A stretch of DNA of 64,000 bases from Haladaptatus cibarius D43 (lineage in GTDB: Archaea > Halobacteriota > Halobacteria > Halobacteriales > Haladaptataceae): NCBI RefSeq assembly GCF_000710615.1, contig NZ_JDTH01000001.1, forward strand, positions 921,076 through 985,075, given 5' to 3'. A program made the position numbers and the translations under genes. Under the pieces are notes generated by a model that worked only from the letters and a program-made list of their open reading frames with translations, was not told where the DNA came from and made no database searches. Below are positions 1 through 8,543 of the stretch, piece after piece; positions within the stretch are counted from its first letter, which is position 1, and the number at the start of each line of letters is the position of its first letter.

Positions 1-166
1 TTCGCACGCCACAGAACTTGATCACTCAGGCGGAAGGATGCGCCAGCGCGTTCGCACGAATGCCGAACGCTAGTGAGGCATGGGTGCAACTTCCGCGCTG
101 GCGGGGAGGAGTGGGGAAACTGCGGTTGCAATTCGGGGGCGGTTATGTAGAATCGTGATTACCGAG
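1..166 (-). repeat. Edge-truncated copy of a dispersed inverted-repeat element
   Basis: Read on the minus strand, this stretch matches the element at 63620-63968. Both share the tract ending gtagaatcgtgattacc (147-163; 63952-63968 has gtagagtcgtgattacc), the cccgccagcgcgg core, and the paired 10-mers cgccagcgcg (41-50) and cgcgctggcg (94-103), which can form a stem. The copy runs off the left edge of the window. I see no gene in 1-376; the rest is AT-richer spacer ahead of the first gene. Confidence 0.7.
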
Positions 167-376
167 CGCGAACTTCTCAAACCAAAGGAAAAAGCACTAC
201 TCTCACAAAAACAAAAATAACTCCCAATTGGTCTGTTTGTTCTCAAAATCTGGAGGATGGTTAAAACGAGTCTCATCACTGCAAACAATCAACCCACTCA
301 CTCGTCCACGTAGTTTCGACGGGTGTCGAAGGGGGCTTTCGATACGTTTTTCTGTGCCACTGCCACATCCAAATTC

Positions 377-1084
377 ATGACAGATGCGCGCCGGACGCTC
401 GCGGAACAAATCGCGGGTGAAATCACCTTGAGCGACGACCCCGGGGCGACCCTGAGAAAGTGGCGCACGGATTTCGACGTGTCTCAGACCGCGCTCGCAG
501 ACCACCTCGACGTTTCCTCGTCGGTCATTTCTGACTACGAGAGCGGGCGGCGCGAAAATCCCGGCATCGGCGTCGTTCGCCGAACCGTCACGGCGCTGTT
601 GGACATCGACCAACAGCGCGGTGGCAACCGAATCCGGCAGTACGCCCGCGTCCTCTCCGCGGGGTTCGACAGCACCATCGTCAACGATTTGCGCGAATAT
701 CCGACGAGCGTTCCGCTCTCTCGGTTGTACGACGCCATTGATGCCACGGAAATCGCGTCGGGCGCGAAAAACGAAATCACGGGCCACACCGTCATCGACA
801 GCATCGAAGCCATCACCCGACTCTCTAGCGAGGAGTTCTACCGCCTCTACGGCCAGAGCACGAGTCGCGCGCTCGTCTTTACGAACGTCACGCGCGGGGA
901 ATCCCCGCTGGTCGCCATGCGCGTCGTCAACCCGACGCCGAACGCGGTCGTCCTCCACGGACTCGACGCTGACGACCTGTGGGAACACGCGTCGAAGATG
1001 GCCCAACTCGACGGCTTTTCTTTGGCCGTCACCGACTGCGACAAAGAAATCATGGTCGATGCCATGCGCGACCTCGCCGTGTGA
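377..1084 (+). CDS. XRE-type helix-turn-helix transcriptional regulator
   Basis: This 235-aa protein is probably a DNA-binding transcriptional regulator. Residues about 23-75 form a Cro/CI-type helix-turn-helix, with the SQTALADHLDVSSSVISDYE core followed by a conserved GRRENPG segment. The remaining two thirds is a conserved-looking domain that I do not recognise; it contains a patch (RALVFTNVTRGESPLVAMR) that may bind a ligand. The frame is open 18 codons upstream of the chosen ATG, but that extension is not protein-like, and the MTDARRTLAEQ start fits the usual beginning of this regulator type. It stands alone on the plus strand. Its target is unknown. Confidence 0.8.
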   Translation: MTDARRTLAEQIAGEITLSDDPGATLRKWRTDFDVSQTALADHLDVSSSVISDYESGRRENPGIGVVRRTVTALLDIDQQRGGNRIRQYARVLSAGFDSTIVNDLREYPTSVPLSRLYDAIDATEIASGAKNEITGHTVIDSIEAITRLSSEEFYRLYGQSTSRALVFTNVTRGESPLVAMRVVNPTPNAVVLHGLDADDLWEHASKMAQLDGFSLAVTDCDKEIMVDAMRDLAV

Positions 1085-1170
1085 AAAACAGGAAATAACC
1101 GACGGGGTATGTAAATGATGGCGTTGTGAAGGCGAGAATTGAACTCAATTAGATGTGTCTGATTGATTTA

Positions 1171-1449
1171 ATGAGTGCAGAGAAATCCCACGAGGGTGTC
1201 GCCTCAAACTGTCCGACGTGCCCGTGGTGTGCAGAACGTATCGACCAACAGACTGATGATGTTCGTATCTCTTCTCCCGGTCGCTGTCCGCCGAGCCATA
1301 CGTGGCACCTCCACGTCGATTGTGCTGGCCAGTGGCGGGATTTCGTTTCGAACCTCCGAACTCTCGCCGGACGCGGCGCGTTTGGAACACTCGTGGAGGG
1401 GCCGCTTTCCGGCGACGTGAACGAGATGGTCGAATGGAACGATTCCTAA
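1171..1449 (+). CDS. Small Cys/His-rich protein, unknown function
   Basis: This is a 92-aa ORF (98 aa if the ATG at 1153 is used). It carries an NCPTCPWC cluster near the N-terminus, a further Cys at about residue 38 (GRCPPS) and a C-terminal HLHVDCAGQW segment, so a zinc-binding fold is plausible. The C-terminal half is mildly acidic, as in haloarchaeal proteins. I do not recognise the family. Overlapping ORFs in other frames are less protein-like. It lies 57 bp upstream of the proteasome pair, but a separate AT-rich promoter palindrome lies between them. Confidence 0.5.
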   Translation: MSAEKSHEGVASNCPTCPWCAERIDQQTDDVRISSPGRCPPSHTWHLHVDCAGQWRDFVSNLRTLAGRGAFGTLVEGPLSGDVNEMVEWNDS

Positions 1450-1455
1450 CACGAA

Positions 1456-1471
1456 CTAAAATATATTTTAG
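1456..1471 (+). promoter_or_regulatory. Perfect 16-bp AT palindrome, likely promoter/operator of the proteasome genes
   Basis: ctaaaatatattttag is its own reverse complement. It sits about 37-52 bp upstream of the psmB ATG at 1508. It contains a TATA-like core and could be both the core promoter and a binding site for a dimeric regulator. This is inferred from position and symmetry only. Confidence 0.45.
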
Positions 1472-1507
1472 CTAACACTTTTCCGAACGTGGAACTTTCG
1501 TTTTGTT

Positions 1508-2206
1508 ATGTCCGAATCACTAGCCGATTCGATAACCAAGACCGGGACGACCACGGTTGCTCTGACGACCGAGGACAGCGTTCTACTCGCCGCAGACCGC
1601 CGCGCCAGCCTCGGCGGCCGGTTCGTCTCGAACAAGGAAATGGTAAAAGTCGAGCAGATTCATCCGACCGCCGCGATAACGCTCGCCGGTGCAGTCGGCG
1701 ACTTACAATCGTTTGTCCGCACGCTCCGGGCTGAAACAAGCCTCTACGAAACGCGGCGGGACACGACCATCGACATGTCCGCCCTCGCAACGCTCACTGG
1801 GAATCTCCTCCGAAACGGCCCGTTCCGCGGCGCACACCCGACCCTTGGCGGGGTCGATGCGACAGGCCCGCACGTCTACGAGTTGGACGCGGGCGGGAGC
1901 GTCATGGAATCCGACTACGTCGCGGGCGGAAGCGGAATGCAACTCGCCTACGGTGTCTTAGAACGCGAGTTCGAACCCGGACTCTCGACTGACGCCGCCC
2001 GCAATGTCGCTGTTCGCGCAATCGAATCCGCGGCGGAGCGAGACACCGCGAGTGGCAACGGAGTCACCATCGCCACCATCACGAGTGACGGGGTCGAAAT
2101 CCGTAGTTACGACGGCTACGACGACCATGAGGACGACGGGGACGACGAGGTCAGTGATGGCCATGACGGCGACGACGATTCCGGTTCCGAGGGGGTGTCG
2201 GCATGA
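1508..2206 (+). CDS. psmB: 20S proteasome beta subunit (catalytic)
   Basis: This is the threonine protease subunit of the archaeal 20S proteasome, which degrades unfolded proteins fed by PAN/Cdc48-type ATPases. The 13-residue propeptide ends in Gly and is followed by TTTVAL, so Thr14 would be the nucleophile after self-cleavage. The family Asp17 equivalent (AADRR), a Lys at the Lys33 position with a one-residue insertion before it, and the YVAGGSG and RDTASGNG motifs are present, so the site looks intact. The last 30 or so residues are a low-complexity Asp/Glu/Gly tail, longer than in the Thermoplasma subunit. The stop overlaps the start of the alpha gene by four bases (ATGA), so translation is probably coupled. 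Confidence 0.93.
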   Translation: MSESLADSITKTGTTTVALTTEDSVLLAADRRASLGGRFVSNKEMVKVEQIHPTAAITLAGAVGDLQSFVRTLRAETSLYETRRDTTIDMSALATLTGNLLRNGPFRGAHPTLGGVDATGPHVYELDAGGSVMESDYVAGGSGMQLAYGVLEREFEPGLSTDAARNVAVRAIESAAERDTASGNGVTIATITSDGVEIRSYDGYDDHEDDGDDEVSDGHDGDDDSGSEGVSA

Positions 2207-2949
2207 ACGGCCAGCAACAGCAGGCCTACGATCGCGGGACGAACATCTTCTCGCCCGACGGCAGACTGTATCAGGTGGAATACGCCCGCGAGGCAGTTCG
2301 CCGGGGGAGCGTCAGCGTCGGGGTTCGCGGCCACGACGGCGTCGTGCTGGCCGCGAGCAAGCGCGTCCGGTCGCCCCTGCTCGAATCGAAGGGTATCGAA
2401 AAGCTCCACAAAATCGACGACCACCTCGGGGTTGCAAGTGCGGGCCACGTCGCGGACGCCCGCCAACTCGTTTATTTCGGCAGACGACGCGCCCAAACCG
2501 ACCGTCTGCGCTACGACCAACCGATGGCCGTCGAACCGTTCACCAAAGCCGTCACCGACCACGTACAGGAGTACACCCAACAGGGCGGCGCGCGACCGTT
2601 CGGTGCGGCCCTGTTAGTCGGCGGAGTGGACACGAATGCCGAGGGTGAGGTACATCCCCGTCTGTTCGAAACCGACCCGTCAGGGACGCCCTCCGAGTGG
2701 CAGGCGACTGCAATCGGCGCAAACGACGACGTGGTTCGTGAGTATCTCGAAACGAACTACGATTCCGACCCGTCGGTCGATGCGGGCGTCGAACTCGCGC
2801 TCTCCGCGCTCGCGGTGGCGCGGGAGGAACCCCTCTCGCCCGAAGAAGTCGATGTGGTGGTTATCGACCCGACCTACCGCGAACTCGGCGTCGGTGCTCG
2901 TCGGGAAACCCTAAAATCGCTTGACCTGCTCGCCGACGGAGCATCGTAA
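2203..2949 (+). CDS. psmA: 20S proteasome alpha subunit
   Basis: This 248-aa protein forms the outer, gating rings of the 20S proteasome. It has the canonical N-terminal signature AYDRGTNIFSPDGRLYQVEY at residues about 8-27, used for gating and ring assembly. The conserved Lys of the ATPase-docking pocket is present in GIEKLHKIDD, followed by GHVADARQL. The C-terminal helix region (PTYRELGVGARRETLKSL) departs from the acidic tail I recall for Haloferax alpha subunits, so this may be a second paralogue rather than the housekeeping copy. It is co-transcribed with psmB through an ATGA overlap. Confidence 0.92.
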   Translation: MNGQQQQAYDRGTNIFSPDGRLYQVEYAREAVRRGSVSVGVRGHDGVVLAASKRVRSPLLESKGIEKLHKIDDHLGVASAGHVADARQLVYFGRRRAQTDRLRYDQPMAVEPFTKAVTDHVQEYTQQGGARPFGAALLVGGVDTNAEGEVHPRLFETDPSGTPSEWQATAIGANDDVVREYLETNYDSDPSVDAGVELALSALAVAREEPLSPEEVDVVVIDPTYRELGVGARRETLKSLDLLADGAS

Positions 2950-2975
2950 ACAGTCGGACTCGATTTTCGTTTTGG

Positions 2976-3929
2976 CTACGACGCGGCCCCCGAAACCGTC
3001 GTCTCCTGCACCGTCACCACGTCCAGATTTTCCGCGACGAACAGCGCGAGAACGTTGCCGTCTAGCTCCGTCGAAACCCGAACACACCACGGCTCTTCGG
3101 AGACGACCGCTTCGCGCCACTCCTCGCCGACGTTCCAGACGGGACGCTCCCGGATGTCGATGCCGTGGCGGTGATAGAACGAGATTACCTCGGGATGTTC
3201 GAGTACCGTCAAGGTCACCGGCGAGTGAAGGCGACAGCCACAGCGGTCACAGTCGAAGCGAACCTGCGGTCGCCCGCCGTGTGAGCTGTCCGATTGCTCG
3301 TCCGCGTCGAAATAGCCTACTTGAGCCTCCGCCGGGGCGCTACATTCCGGACACACCTTATCGGCCATGAGCGATAGGCGATGGCGGTGATGGCGGTCGA
3401 ACGCCGTCAGCAGGCCATCGCGGTCGTGCGCGCGGTGGCCGCCGGGCGGAAACGGAAGCGTGAGCGTCGGCCTGTCGCAGGCCGAACATTCGATGGCGAC
3501 GTAGTTGTCCTCGCCATGGGCAGTCAGTGATTCTTCCCGGCAGAAGGGGCATGGGTCTGGGATTTCTATCGGGTCGAAATCCACGCTGTCCGTGTAGGTT
3601 CCCGCCCGAATCGCGCGGGCGATTTCGCGCCCGGCGTAGGTCAGGGTGTAGCCCCCCTCGGTTTTCCGGATGAAATGGTCGGTCAACTGCCGGAGGTGGT
3701 AGGAAAAGCCCGCCGTGTTGTCGGCGCTGGTCGCCTCGAACAGTTCTGAGAACGCGAGGGTGTCTTTGCCGCCTGTTTCGGCGTCCACGAGCGCGCGAAG
3801 GACGGTCATTCGAACTTCGTTGCCGAGAACCGAGAAGGCGTCCGTCGGGTCTACCTGCTCGTCGTTCTCGGGAAATGTGATATCGGGGAGATTCTTTGCC
3901 GACTGTGTTTCTGATTCGGCTTCTGTCAT
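2976..3929 (-). CDS. ArsR-like winged-helix regulator with zinc ribbons
   Basis: This 317-aa protein has an N-terminal winged helix at about residues 28-110 (DAFSVLGNEVRMTVLRAL, then GFSYHLRQLTDHFI as the recognition region). Zinc-ribbon pairs follow (CPFC/CSAC, CPEC, and CDRCGC) and then a conserved C-terminal domain. This layout is common in haloarchaeal ArsR-like regulators and suggests DNA binding plus a metal-structured sensor. The ATG at 3929 is chosen because the 19 residues upstream are not conserved-looking. It converges on the proteasome pair with a 26-bp gap; there is no direct evidence that it controls them. Confidence 0.78.
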   Translation of the reverse strand: MTEAESETQSAKNLPDITFPENDEQVDPTDAFSVLGNEVRMTVLRALVDAETGGKDTLAFSELFEATSADNTAGFSYHLRQLTDHFIRKTEGGYTLTYAGREIARAIRAGTYTDSVDFDPIEIPDPCPFCREESLTAHGEDNYVAIECSACDRPTLTLPFPPGGHRAHDRDGLLTAFDRHHRHRLSLMADKVCPECSAPAEAQVGYFDADEQSDSSHGGRPQVRFDCDRCGCRLHSPVTLTVLEHPEVISFYHRHGIDIRERPVWNVGEEWREAVVSEEPWCVRVSTELDGNVLALFVAENLDVVTVQETTVSGAAS

Positions 3930-4132
3930 TTTGGTAGTGCGGATTTTCGATTGGCGCGCGGTTCCGGGTGTGTTCCTTGGTTGCACAGTGGGTGCCGACT
4001 CGGATAAATCGTTTGTCCACGGAAACGTTCGAGAAAATGGTGAGGGAGAGCAGTTCTGTCCTATGGTCTGTCAGGTGAGCTTACTACGAGACTGGCTTCT
4101 GGTTACGTTTTGACTCCTGATGCCGACTCCAA

Positions 4133-4273
4133 GTCACGCCCCCGCTCTTGCAGTCACTCGTTCCTTCGGGCGAAGCGAGGACTGAGCGCTGCAAGGAGCG
4201 AATGACGAGCGAGGGCCGGGGAAAATCAAAGATTTTCTGGGCCGCGAAAGACGGAGTCTTTCGCAGGCGTGAC
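4133..4273. repeat. Small inverted-repeat element with two perfect hairpins
   Basis: The ends are gtcacgcc (4133-4140) and its complement ggcgtgac (4266-4273). Inside are gaaaatc-aaa-gattttc (4221-4237) and gcgaaagac-gga-gtctttcgc (4244-4264), both perfect stems with 3-nt loops. Its cttgcagtcactcgttcct tract resembles cttgcagtcgttcgctcct in the element at 31867-32177. No protein-like ORF lies on either strand in 3930-4390, so this gap holds only the element and the promoter side of the regulator. Confidence 0.6.
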
Positions 4274-4390
4274 CTATTGCCTGCATCTGCAGTCAGCACA
4301 CCAGAACCAACCGTCTGGGTAGCTCAACTACGCGAAAAACCAAAATCACAACTCGAAAAACTGGAACGACACTTCACCGTCTTCGTCGCC

Positions 4391-5728
4391 TTATTCGACG
4401 TACTGGTAGGTTCGTTCGTCCATCTCGCCGCGACCCGTGAAGACGAACTCGTCTTCCGGTTCCGTGAAGTCGTCCAGCTCGACGCGCTTGTCGTGGTTGT
4501 GGCGGTCGTGAACCTGCTCGTACTCCGCAAAGGAGAGGTCGTAGCGGTCACGAATCTGTTCGTCGATGGTGGAGTCGTTGATTTCTTCCTCCCAACTGTC
4601 CTGTATGGTTTCAGCGTGAATTTCGGCTTGCGCGCCACTGCCGTAGGAGCCGACGAGGAGTTGCTTGCCGGTGACGTCGATGTCGTTCTCGCTGGCGTAC
4701 TGGAGCGCCGAGGCGCGGGCGATGTGAACCGAACCGGTGTACCAGTTGCCGACCTCGCGGGAGATGCTGAGCGTCGGGTCGATGGTTTCGCCGTACCAAC
4801 TTTGGTACTGGTCGGTGGATTTCAGTTCGTCCATGTACCCGAGGATGGCCTCTTCGTAGGCCTCGCGGTCGTCGTACTCCTCCTCGCGGGGTTGGCGTCC
4901 GATTTCCTCCGCCAACTCGTCTTCGACGTTCGTGCCCCGAATCATGTGTCGGTAGCCGAGCAGACCCGCTTTTCGAACCATACCGGGGAACGGTGTGTGG
5001 AACGGGATGTACTCGAAGTCGTCGGGGTGCGTGTCGCCGGAAACGCTCTCGAAGTCTTCGAGGGCTTCGCGCATCCGCGCGAGGTACACCTGCATGGAGC
5101 GTTTGCCGTCTACGCTCGGGAACTGCTGGTTCGGCTTCAGGAAGTCGGTTTCGTCGGCGCTGCCGTAGCCCTGTTCCGTAGAGAGTTCCACGAGACTCGG
5201 GTCTTCGCTGATGAGCATGGCGACTGCGCCTGCTCCCTGCGTTGCCTCTCCGGGGTCGCCACGCGCGTAGAGTGCCGTGTCGGTGGCGATGACGAGCGCG
5301 GAGCGCCCGCGGTTCCGGCCCGCTTTAATCCAGTTGTAAGCGTCGTCCAAACTCTGCGTTCCGGCGATGCAGGCGAACTTTCGTTCCCCTTTGTTCGCGT
5401 GGTGGAAGTCGCCGTCGTACACCTGTTCGAGACAGCCCGCGATGTACGTCGAAACGGGCTTGGAGTTGTCGAACGCGCTTTCCGTTGCCACGTCGATGCG
5501 ACCGATGTCCTCCGGCGTCAGGCCTTTTCTGTCCATCAGACGATAGGCCGCGTTCGCGCCCATCGTCACGATATCCTCGTGCGCGTCGGGGAACGAACTA
5601 GCGTACAGTCCCAGTCCTTTCGTGTACTTTTCCGGGTCTTCGTCCTTCACGGGAGCGAAGGTTTCCGGCAGGTCGAGTTTCAGCTTCCCAGTCCAGATTT
5701 CGATGGCGTCGATACCGACGGCTGTCAT
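4391..5728 (-). CDS. hmgB: Hydroxymethylglutaryl-CoA synthase
   Basis: This enzyme condenses acetyl-CoA with acetoacetyl-CoA to HMG-CoA, the precursor of mevalonate and hence of archaeal isoprenoid lipids. The 445-aa protein starts MTAVGIDAIEIWTG. The catalytic Cys is at about residue 120 in KFACIAGTQS, and a thiolase-fold Glu lies in DVATESAFD. The conserved HTPFPGM segment supplies the His, and GNWYTGSVHIA follows. The start at 5728 is preferred over the ATG at 5740: a TATA-like acttatacc (about 5752-5760) lies about 27 bp upstream, which gives a leaderless mRNA. It is monocistronic as far as the neighbours show. Confidence 0.95.
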   Translation of the reverse strand: MTAVGIDAIEIWTGKLKLDLPETFAPVKDEDPEKYTKGLGLYASSFPDAHEDIVTMGANAAYRLMDRKGLTPEDIGRIDVATESAFDNSKPVSTYIAGCLEQVYDGDFHHANKGERKFACIAGTQSLDDAYNWIKAGRNRGRSALVIATDTALYARGDPGEATQGAGAVAMLISEDPSLVELSTEQGYGSADETDFLKPNQQFPSVDGKRSMQVYLARMREALEDFESVSGDTHPDDFEYIPFHTPFPGMVRKAGLLGYRHMIRGTNVEDELAEEIGRQPREEEYDDREAYEEAILGYMDELKSTDQYQSWYGETIDPTLSISREVGNWYTGSVHIARASALQYASENDIDVTGKQLLVGSYGSGAQAEIHAETIQDSWEEEINDSTIDEQIRDRYDLSFAEYEQVHDRHNHDKRVELDDFTEPEDEFVFTGRGEMDERTYQYVE

Positions 5729-5751
5729 TCTTGCCATCACGTTGTCTGACT

Positions 5752-5760
5752 TGGTATAAG
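5752..5760 (-). promoter_or_regulatory. TATA box of hmgB
   Basis: On the minus strand the sequence is acttatacc, centred about 27 bp before the chosen ATG at 5728. This spacing is typical of leaderless haloarchaeal transcripts and decides between the two candidate starts. Confidence 0.55.
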
Positions 5761-5847
5761 TGTTTGTCGATGGAAGTATCGACAGTCGTCGAAATCATTC
5801 GGAGTCGGTCGGAGTCATTCGAAACCGACCGGAATCGCTCGCAACCG

Positions 5848-8499
5848 CTACGGGTCGGTATCGTCCGCGGTGTCCGTGATGGTTTGCGTGTCCACGACGA
5901 TACCGTCCCCGTCGAGTACCCGAACGATGATTTCGTAGTCGTCTCGCGCGGTTCCGCCTCGTCGATACCAGATATTTCCGTTTCGTTGACCCGCTGTTTC
6001 GGTTTCCGTCGCCCACTCGTTGTCGAGATTTCGGAACTCCACTTCGACGGCGTCGAAGGTGCCGCTGTTGGACACATCGTAGAACACCTGATACCTGCCT
6101 TCGTCCTGTCGAACGTTCGTTCTGTCCCTGATATCGACGTTCTGAACTTGTGGACTCGATGGCGTGGACAAGTCGTCTCCGGGCGGACTCTGGCCGTCCA
6201 CGGTGTCCGTCACGCGCTCTTCGCCGAGGACGTTCCCGCTGGCGTCGTAGGCCGTCAGCACGATTTCGTAGTCGTCGCCCATCGTTCCGCCCGCGGTGAA
6301 CACGTTGGTTTTCCCGCGCGAATCGGTGGTTTCGTAGCGGCCACTCGCCGCGTCGTAGTTCTCGTCCAGATTGTTGTACCTGACTTCCAACCGGTCGAAA
6401 TCGTTCGTTTCCGTCACGTCGTAGGACAACTGGTATCGTGCGTTATTGTTCCTGCTCGTGTCCGAAATGACGTATTCGATGTTCGCGCTCGGTTGATTTC
6501 CATCGCCACCGTCGCCATCCTGTTCGTTCACAGTGAACTCGACCGGGTCGTGGTCTTCGAAGTACAGCGTGATGTCCACCGCCTCGTTCGTCATACCGAC
6601 CGGATTCTCGTTTCGCTCGAACTGATAGAGATAGAACGTCGCGGTTCCACCGTCGCCGCCGATTCTCGGTTCCTGTCGGAGCGGCGCTTCGTAGGAGAAC
6701 TGTTGGCCATCCCTGTCGATGTCGATGGTCGCCGGAAGCGAGACGCCGTTGCCGACGTCGCTCGTTCCGTCGCTCTCGGCTTCGACGTGGAGTTCGCTTT
6801 CGTACCGACCCTCTCCGGTTGACGGGTCGCTCAGGACATCGATGGACGTATCTTGCGGGTCGATTCGAACGTCCGTGAGGGTCACGTCCTCCGGTAGTTG
6901 GTTCGTGACGCTGAACTCGAATCCGGACTGCGGGCCACCGCCGCGATTTCCGCGGGTCGGCGTCGCGTCCTCGTTATAGACGATTCCCGGCAGTTCGCCC
7001 GACTGGGTGACGCGTATTACCACCGGGTCTGCATCGCCGCCGCTCGCGGCGAACAGCCGCACGGTTCCCGTCTCGCTTGCACGAATCTCCGTTTCGACGC
7101 GGCCGTTCGAATCGGTCGTCTCCGCGTTTGGCGTGGTCGTGATGATACCCGTCTGGTTCAGACCGAAATCGACGGCGGTGTCGGTCACCGGTTCCCCGCC
7201 GTAGGTGACGTCGGCAGTCAGCGTCGCACCGCGACGCTGACTGCGATTCAGGACACAGACGGTGAACTCGTCGTCGCAGTCCAGTCCGGTTTCTGCAATC
7301 CACTCCACGTCGTAGGTTCCGCCAGCGCCGCCACCAGCAGTCGCCTCGATTTCGAAGTTCACACGCTCGCGTTCCTCGCTCCCGTCGTCGATGGCGAGCA
7401 TCACCGTCTCCGTTCCCGGGGTGTCCGCGGTGTACGAGAACCGAACCCGGCCCTGTTCGTCGGTCCGCGCGCTCGTCGGCGTCACGCCACCGCTCGCGTT
7501 CACCCGCACTCCGCTCACCGGATTGTTGTACCGGTCGCGGACTTCCGCCACGAGCGTGGTCGGTTCCCCGACGGAAGCGCCACCGCCGCCGCTGACGTTC
7601 GTGATGTACGTCGCGTTCGTTTCGCTCGTCTCCGACCCGACGCCGACCTTCGCCATGCGAAGGTCGTAGGTGACGGATTCCCCATTCGAATCGGTTCCAA
7701 GGAGCGTTAGCCGAAGGATGCCGTTTTCGACGCTCACGTCGGCCACGTACCCGCCCGGCTTTGAAACTATCTGGTCGGCGAGCAGGTCGTTCCATTTTTC
7801 CTCGCCGAGGCCGGTCGAAATCCGAACGGTCACGTTTCCGTTCCCGGTCGATTCCACCGGAATCGACCGGGTTTCCGTAGTCGATGGGCTAAGCGCCCGC
7901 GGGTCGATACTTGCCGTGGTTGACTGGGATTTCGACAGCGACCCGTCGAGCGTGACGAGTGAAATGCTTCGCCCCTGCACGAGTTGCTGGCCGGTCAAGG
8001 TCGCGTTCCCCTCGCCAGCACGGTTGTAGATGACCGTATTTTCGAGGACGGTGTCGGGCGCGTTTCCGTACTGATTGTAGTTCGGCGCGTACACCAGCGC
8101 GCGCGTAGAAAACGAGAGGTTTGTTTGACTGCTGTCCAGATAGTCCGCCGTCTCGGGCGCGCGTGCAGTGACGTTTTCGATGCCGACCGCGCCCAAATCC
8201 GTCGTTCGCAGCGTTCCCGAGGACGGTGGCGGATTGATGAAAAACATCCGACTCGGATACTGCGTCCCGAGGGTTATCGAGGTCGGTTGGCTGGTTCCGG
8301 TCGTGCTCGTCCGAATCACGGCGTTTCGCACGTCCTGCATCTGGCCCTGTAACTCCTCGTTGTGTCGAAATTCGATTTCCGCGTTCTGGCTCGGAATCGC
8401 CGTCGCTTGATACACCGACATGGCGACGATGAGCGTGGCGAACAGCAAAATCGTCCCTACCTGCACGGTCACCCCCCGCTCGTCCGCCCAAAACGTCAT
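5848..8499 (-). CDS. Large type IV pilin-like surface protein with Ig-like domains
   Basis: This 883-aa exported protein has a short N-terminus (MTFWADERG) followed by a single hydrophobic segment, VTVQVGTILLFATLIVAMSV. That resembles the class III signal/H-domain of haloarchaeal pilins and DUF7289-type proteins. The rest is extracellular and acidic, with many N-x-S/T sites. Residues about 305-380 look like a bacterial Ig-like (Big-1) domain (VGEPTTLVAEVRDRYNNPVSG), with a second similar unit at about 415-500. Two related C-terminal repeats follow (YQLSYDVTETNDFDRLEVRY and YQVFYDVSNSGTFDAVEVEF). It probably acts as an adhesin or cell-envelope component. A tttttatcc promoter lies just upstream at about 8522-8530. 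Confidence 0.72.
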   Translation of the reverse strand: MTFWADERGVTVQVGTILLFATLIVAMSVYQATAIPSQNAEIEFRHNEELQGQMQDVRNAVIRTSTTGTSQPTSITLGTQYPSRMFFINPPPSSGTLRTTDLGAVGIENVTARAPETADYLDSSQTNLSFSTRALVYAPNYNQYGNAPDTVLENTVIYNRAGEGNATLTGQQLVQGRSISLVTLDGSLSKSQSTTASIDPRALSPSTTETRSIPVESTGNGNVTVRISTGLGEEKWNDLLADQIVSKPGGYVADVSVENGILRLTLLGTDSNGESVTYDLRMAKVGVGSETSETNATYITNVSGGGGASVGEPTTLVAEVRDRYNNPVSGVRVNASGGVTPTSARTDEQGRVRFSYTADTPGTETVMLAIDDGSEERERVNFEIEATAGGGAGGTYDVEWIAETGLDCDDEFTVCVLNRSQRRGATLTADVTYGGEPVTDTAVDFGLNQTGIITTTPNAETTDSNGRVETEIRASETGTVRLFAASGGDADPVVIRVTQSGELPGIVYNEDATPTRGNRGGGPQSGFEFSVTNQLPEDVTLTDVRIDPQDTSIDVLSDPSTGEGRYESELHVEAESDGTSDVGNGVSLPATIDIDRDGQQFSYEAPLRQEPRIGGDGGTATFYLYQFERNENPVGMTNEAVDITLYFEDHDPVEFTVNEQDGDGGDGNQPSANIEYVISDTSRNNNARYQLSYDVTETNDFDRLEVRYNNLDENYDAASGRYETTDSRGKTNVFTAGGTMGDDYEIVLTAYDASGNVLGEERVTDTVDGQSPPGDDLSTPSSPQVQNVDIRDRTNVRQDEGRYQVFYDVSNSGTFDAVEVEFRNLDNEWATETETAGQRNGNIWYRRGGTARDDYEIIVRVLDGDGIVVDTQTITDTADDTDP

Positions 8500-8543
8500 G
8501 GATGGGACAGATACAGGAAAAGGATAAAAAACCTGTTACTCGA

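Noticed and set aside
203..1006. 267-aa minus-strand ORF
   Set aside because: It is antisense to the helix-turn-helix regulator, whose domain is clear.
4148..5749. 533-aa plus-strand ORF
   Set aside because: It is antisense to HMG-CoA synthase, made of valine/arginine-rich sequence typical of the reverse frame of a high-GC gene, and has no motif.
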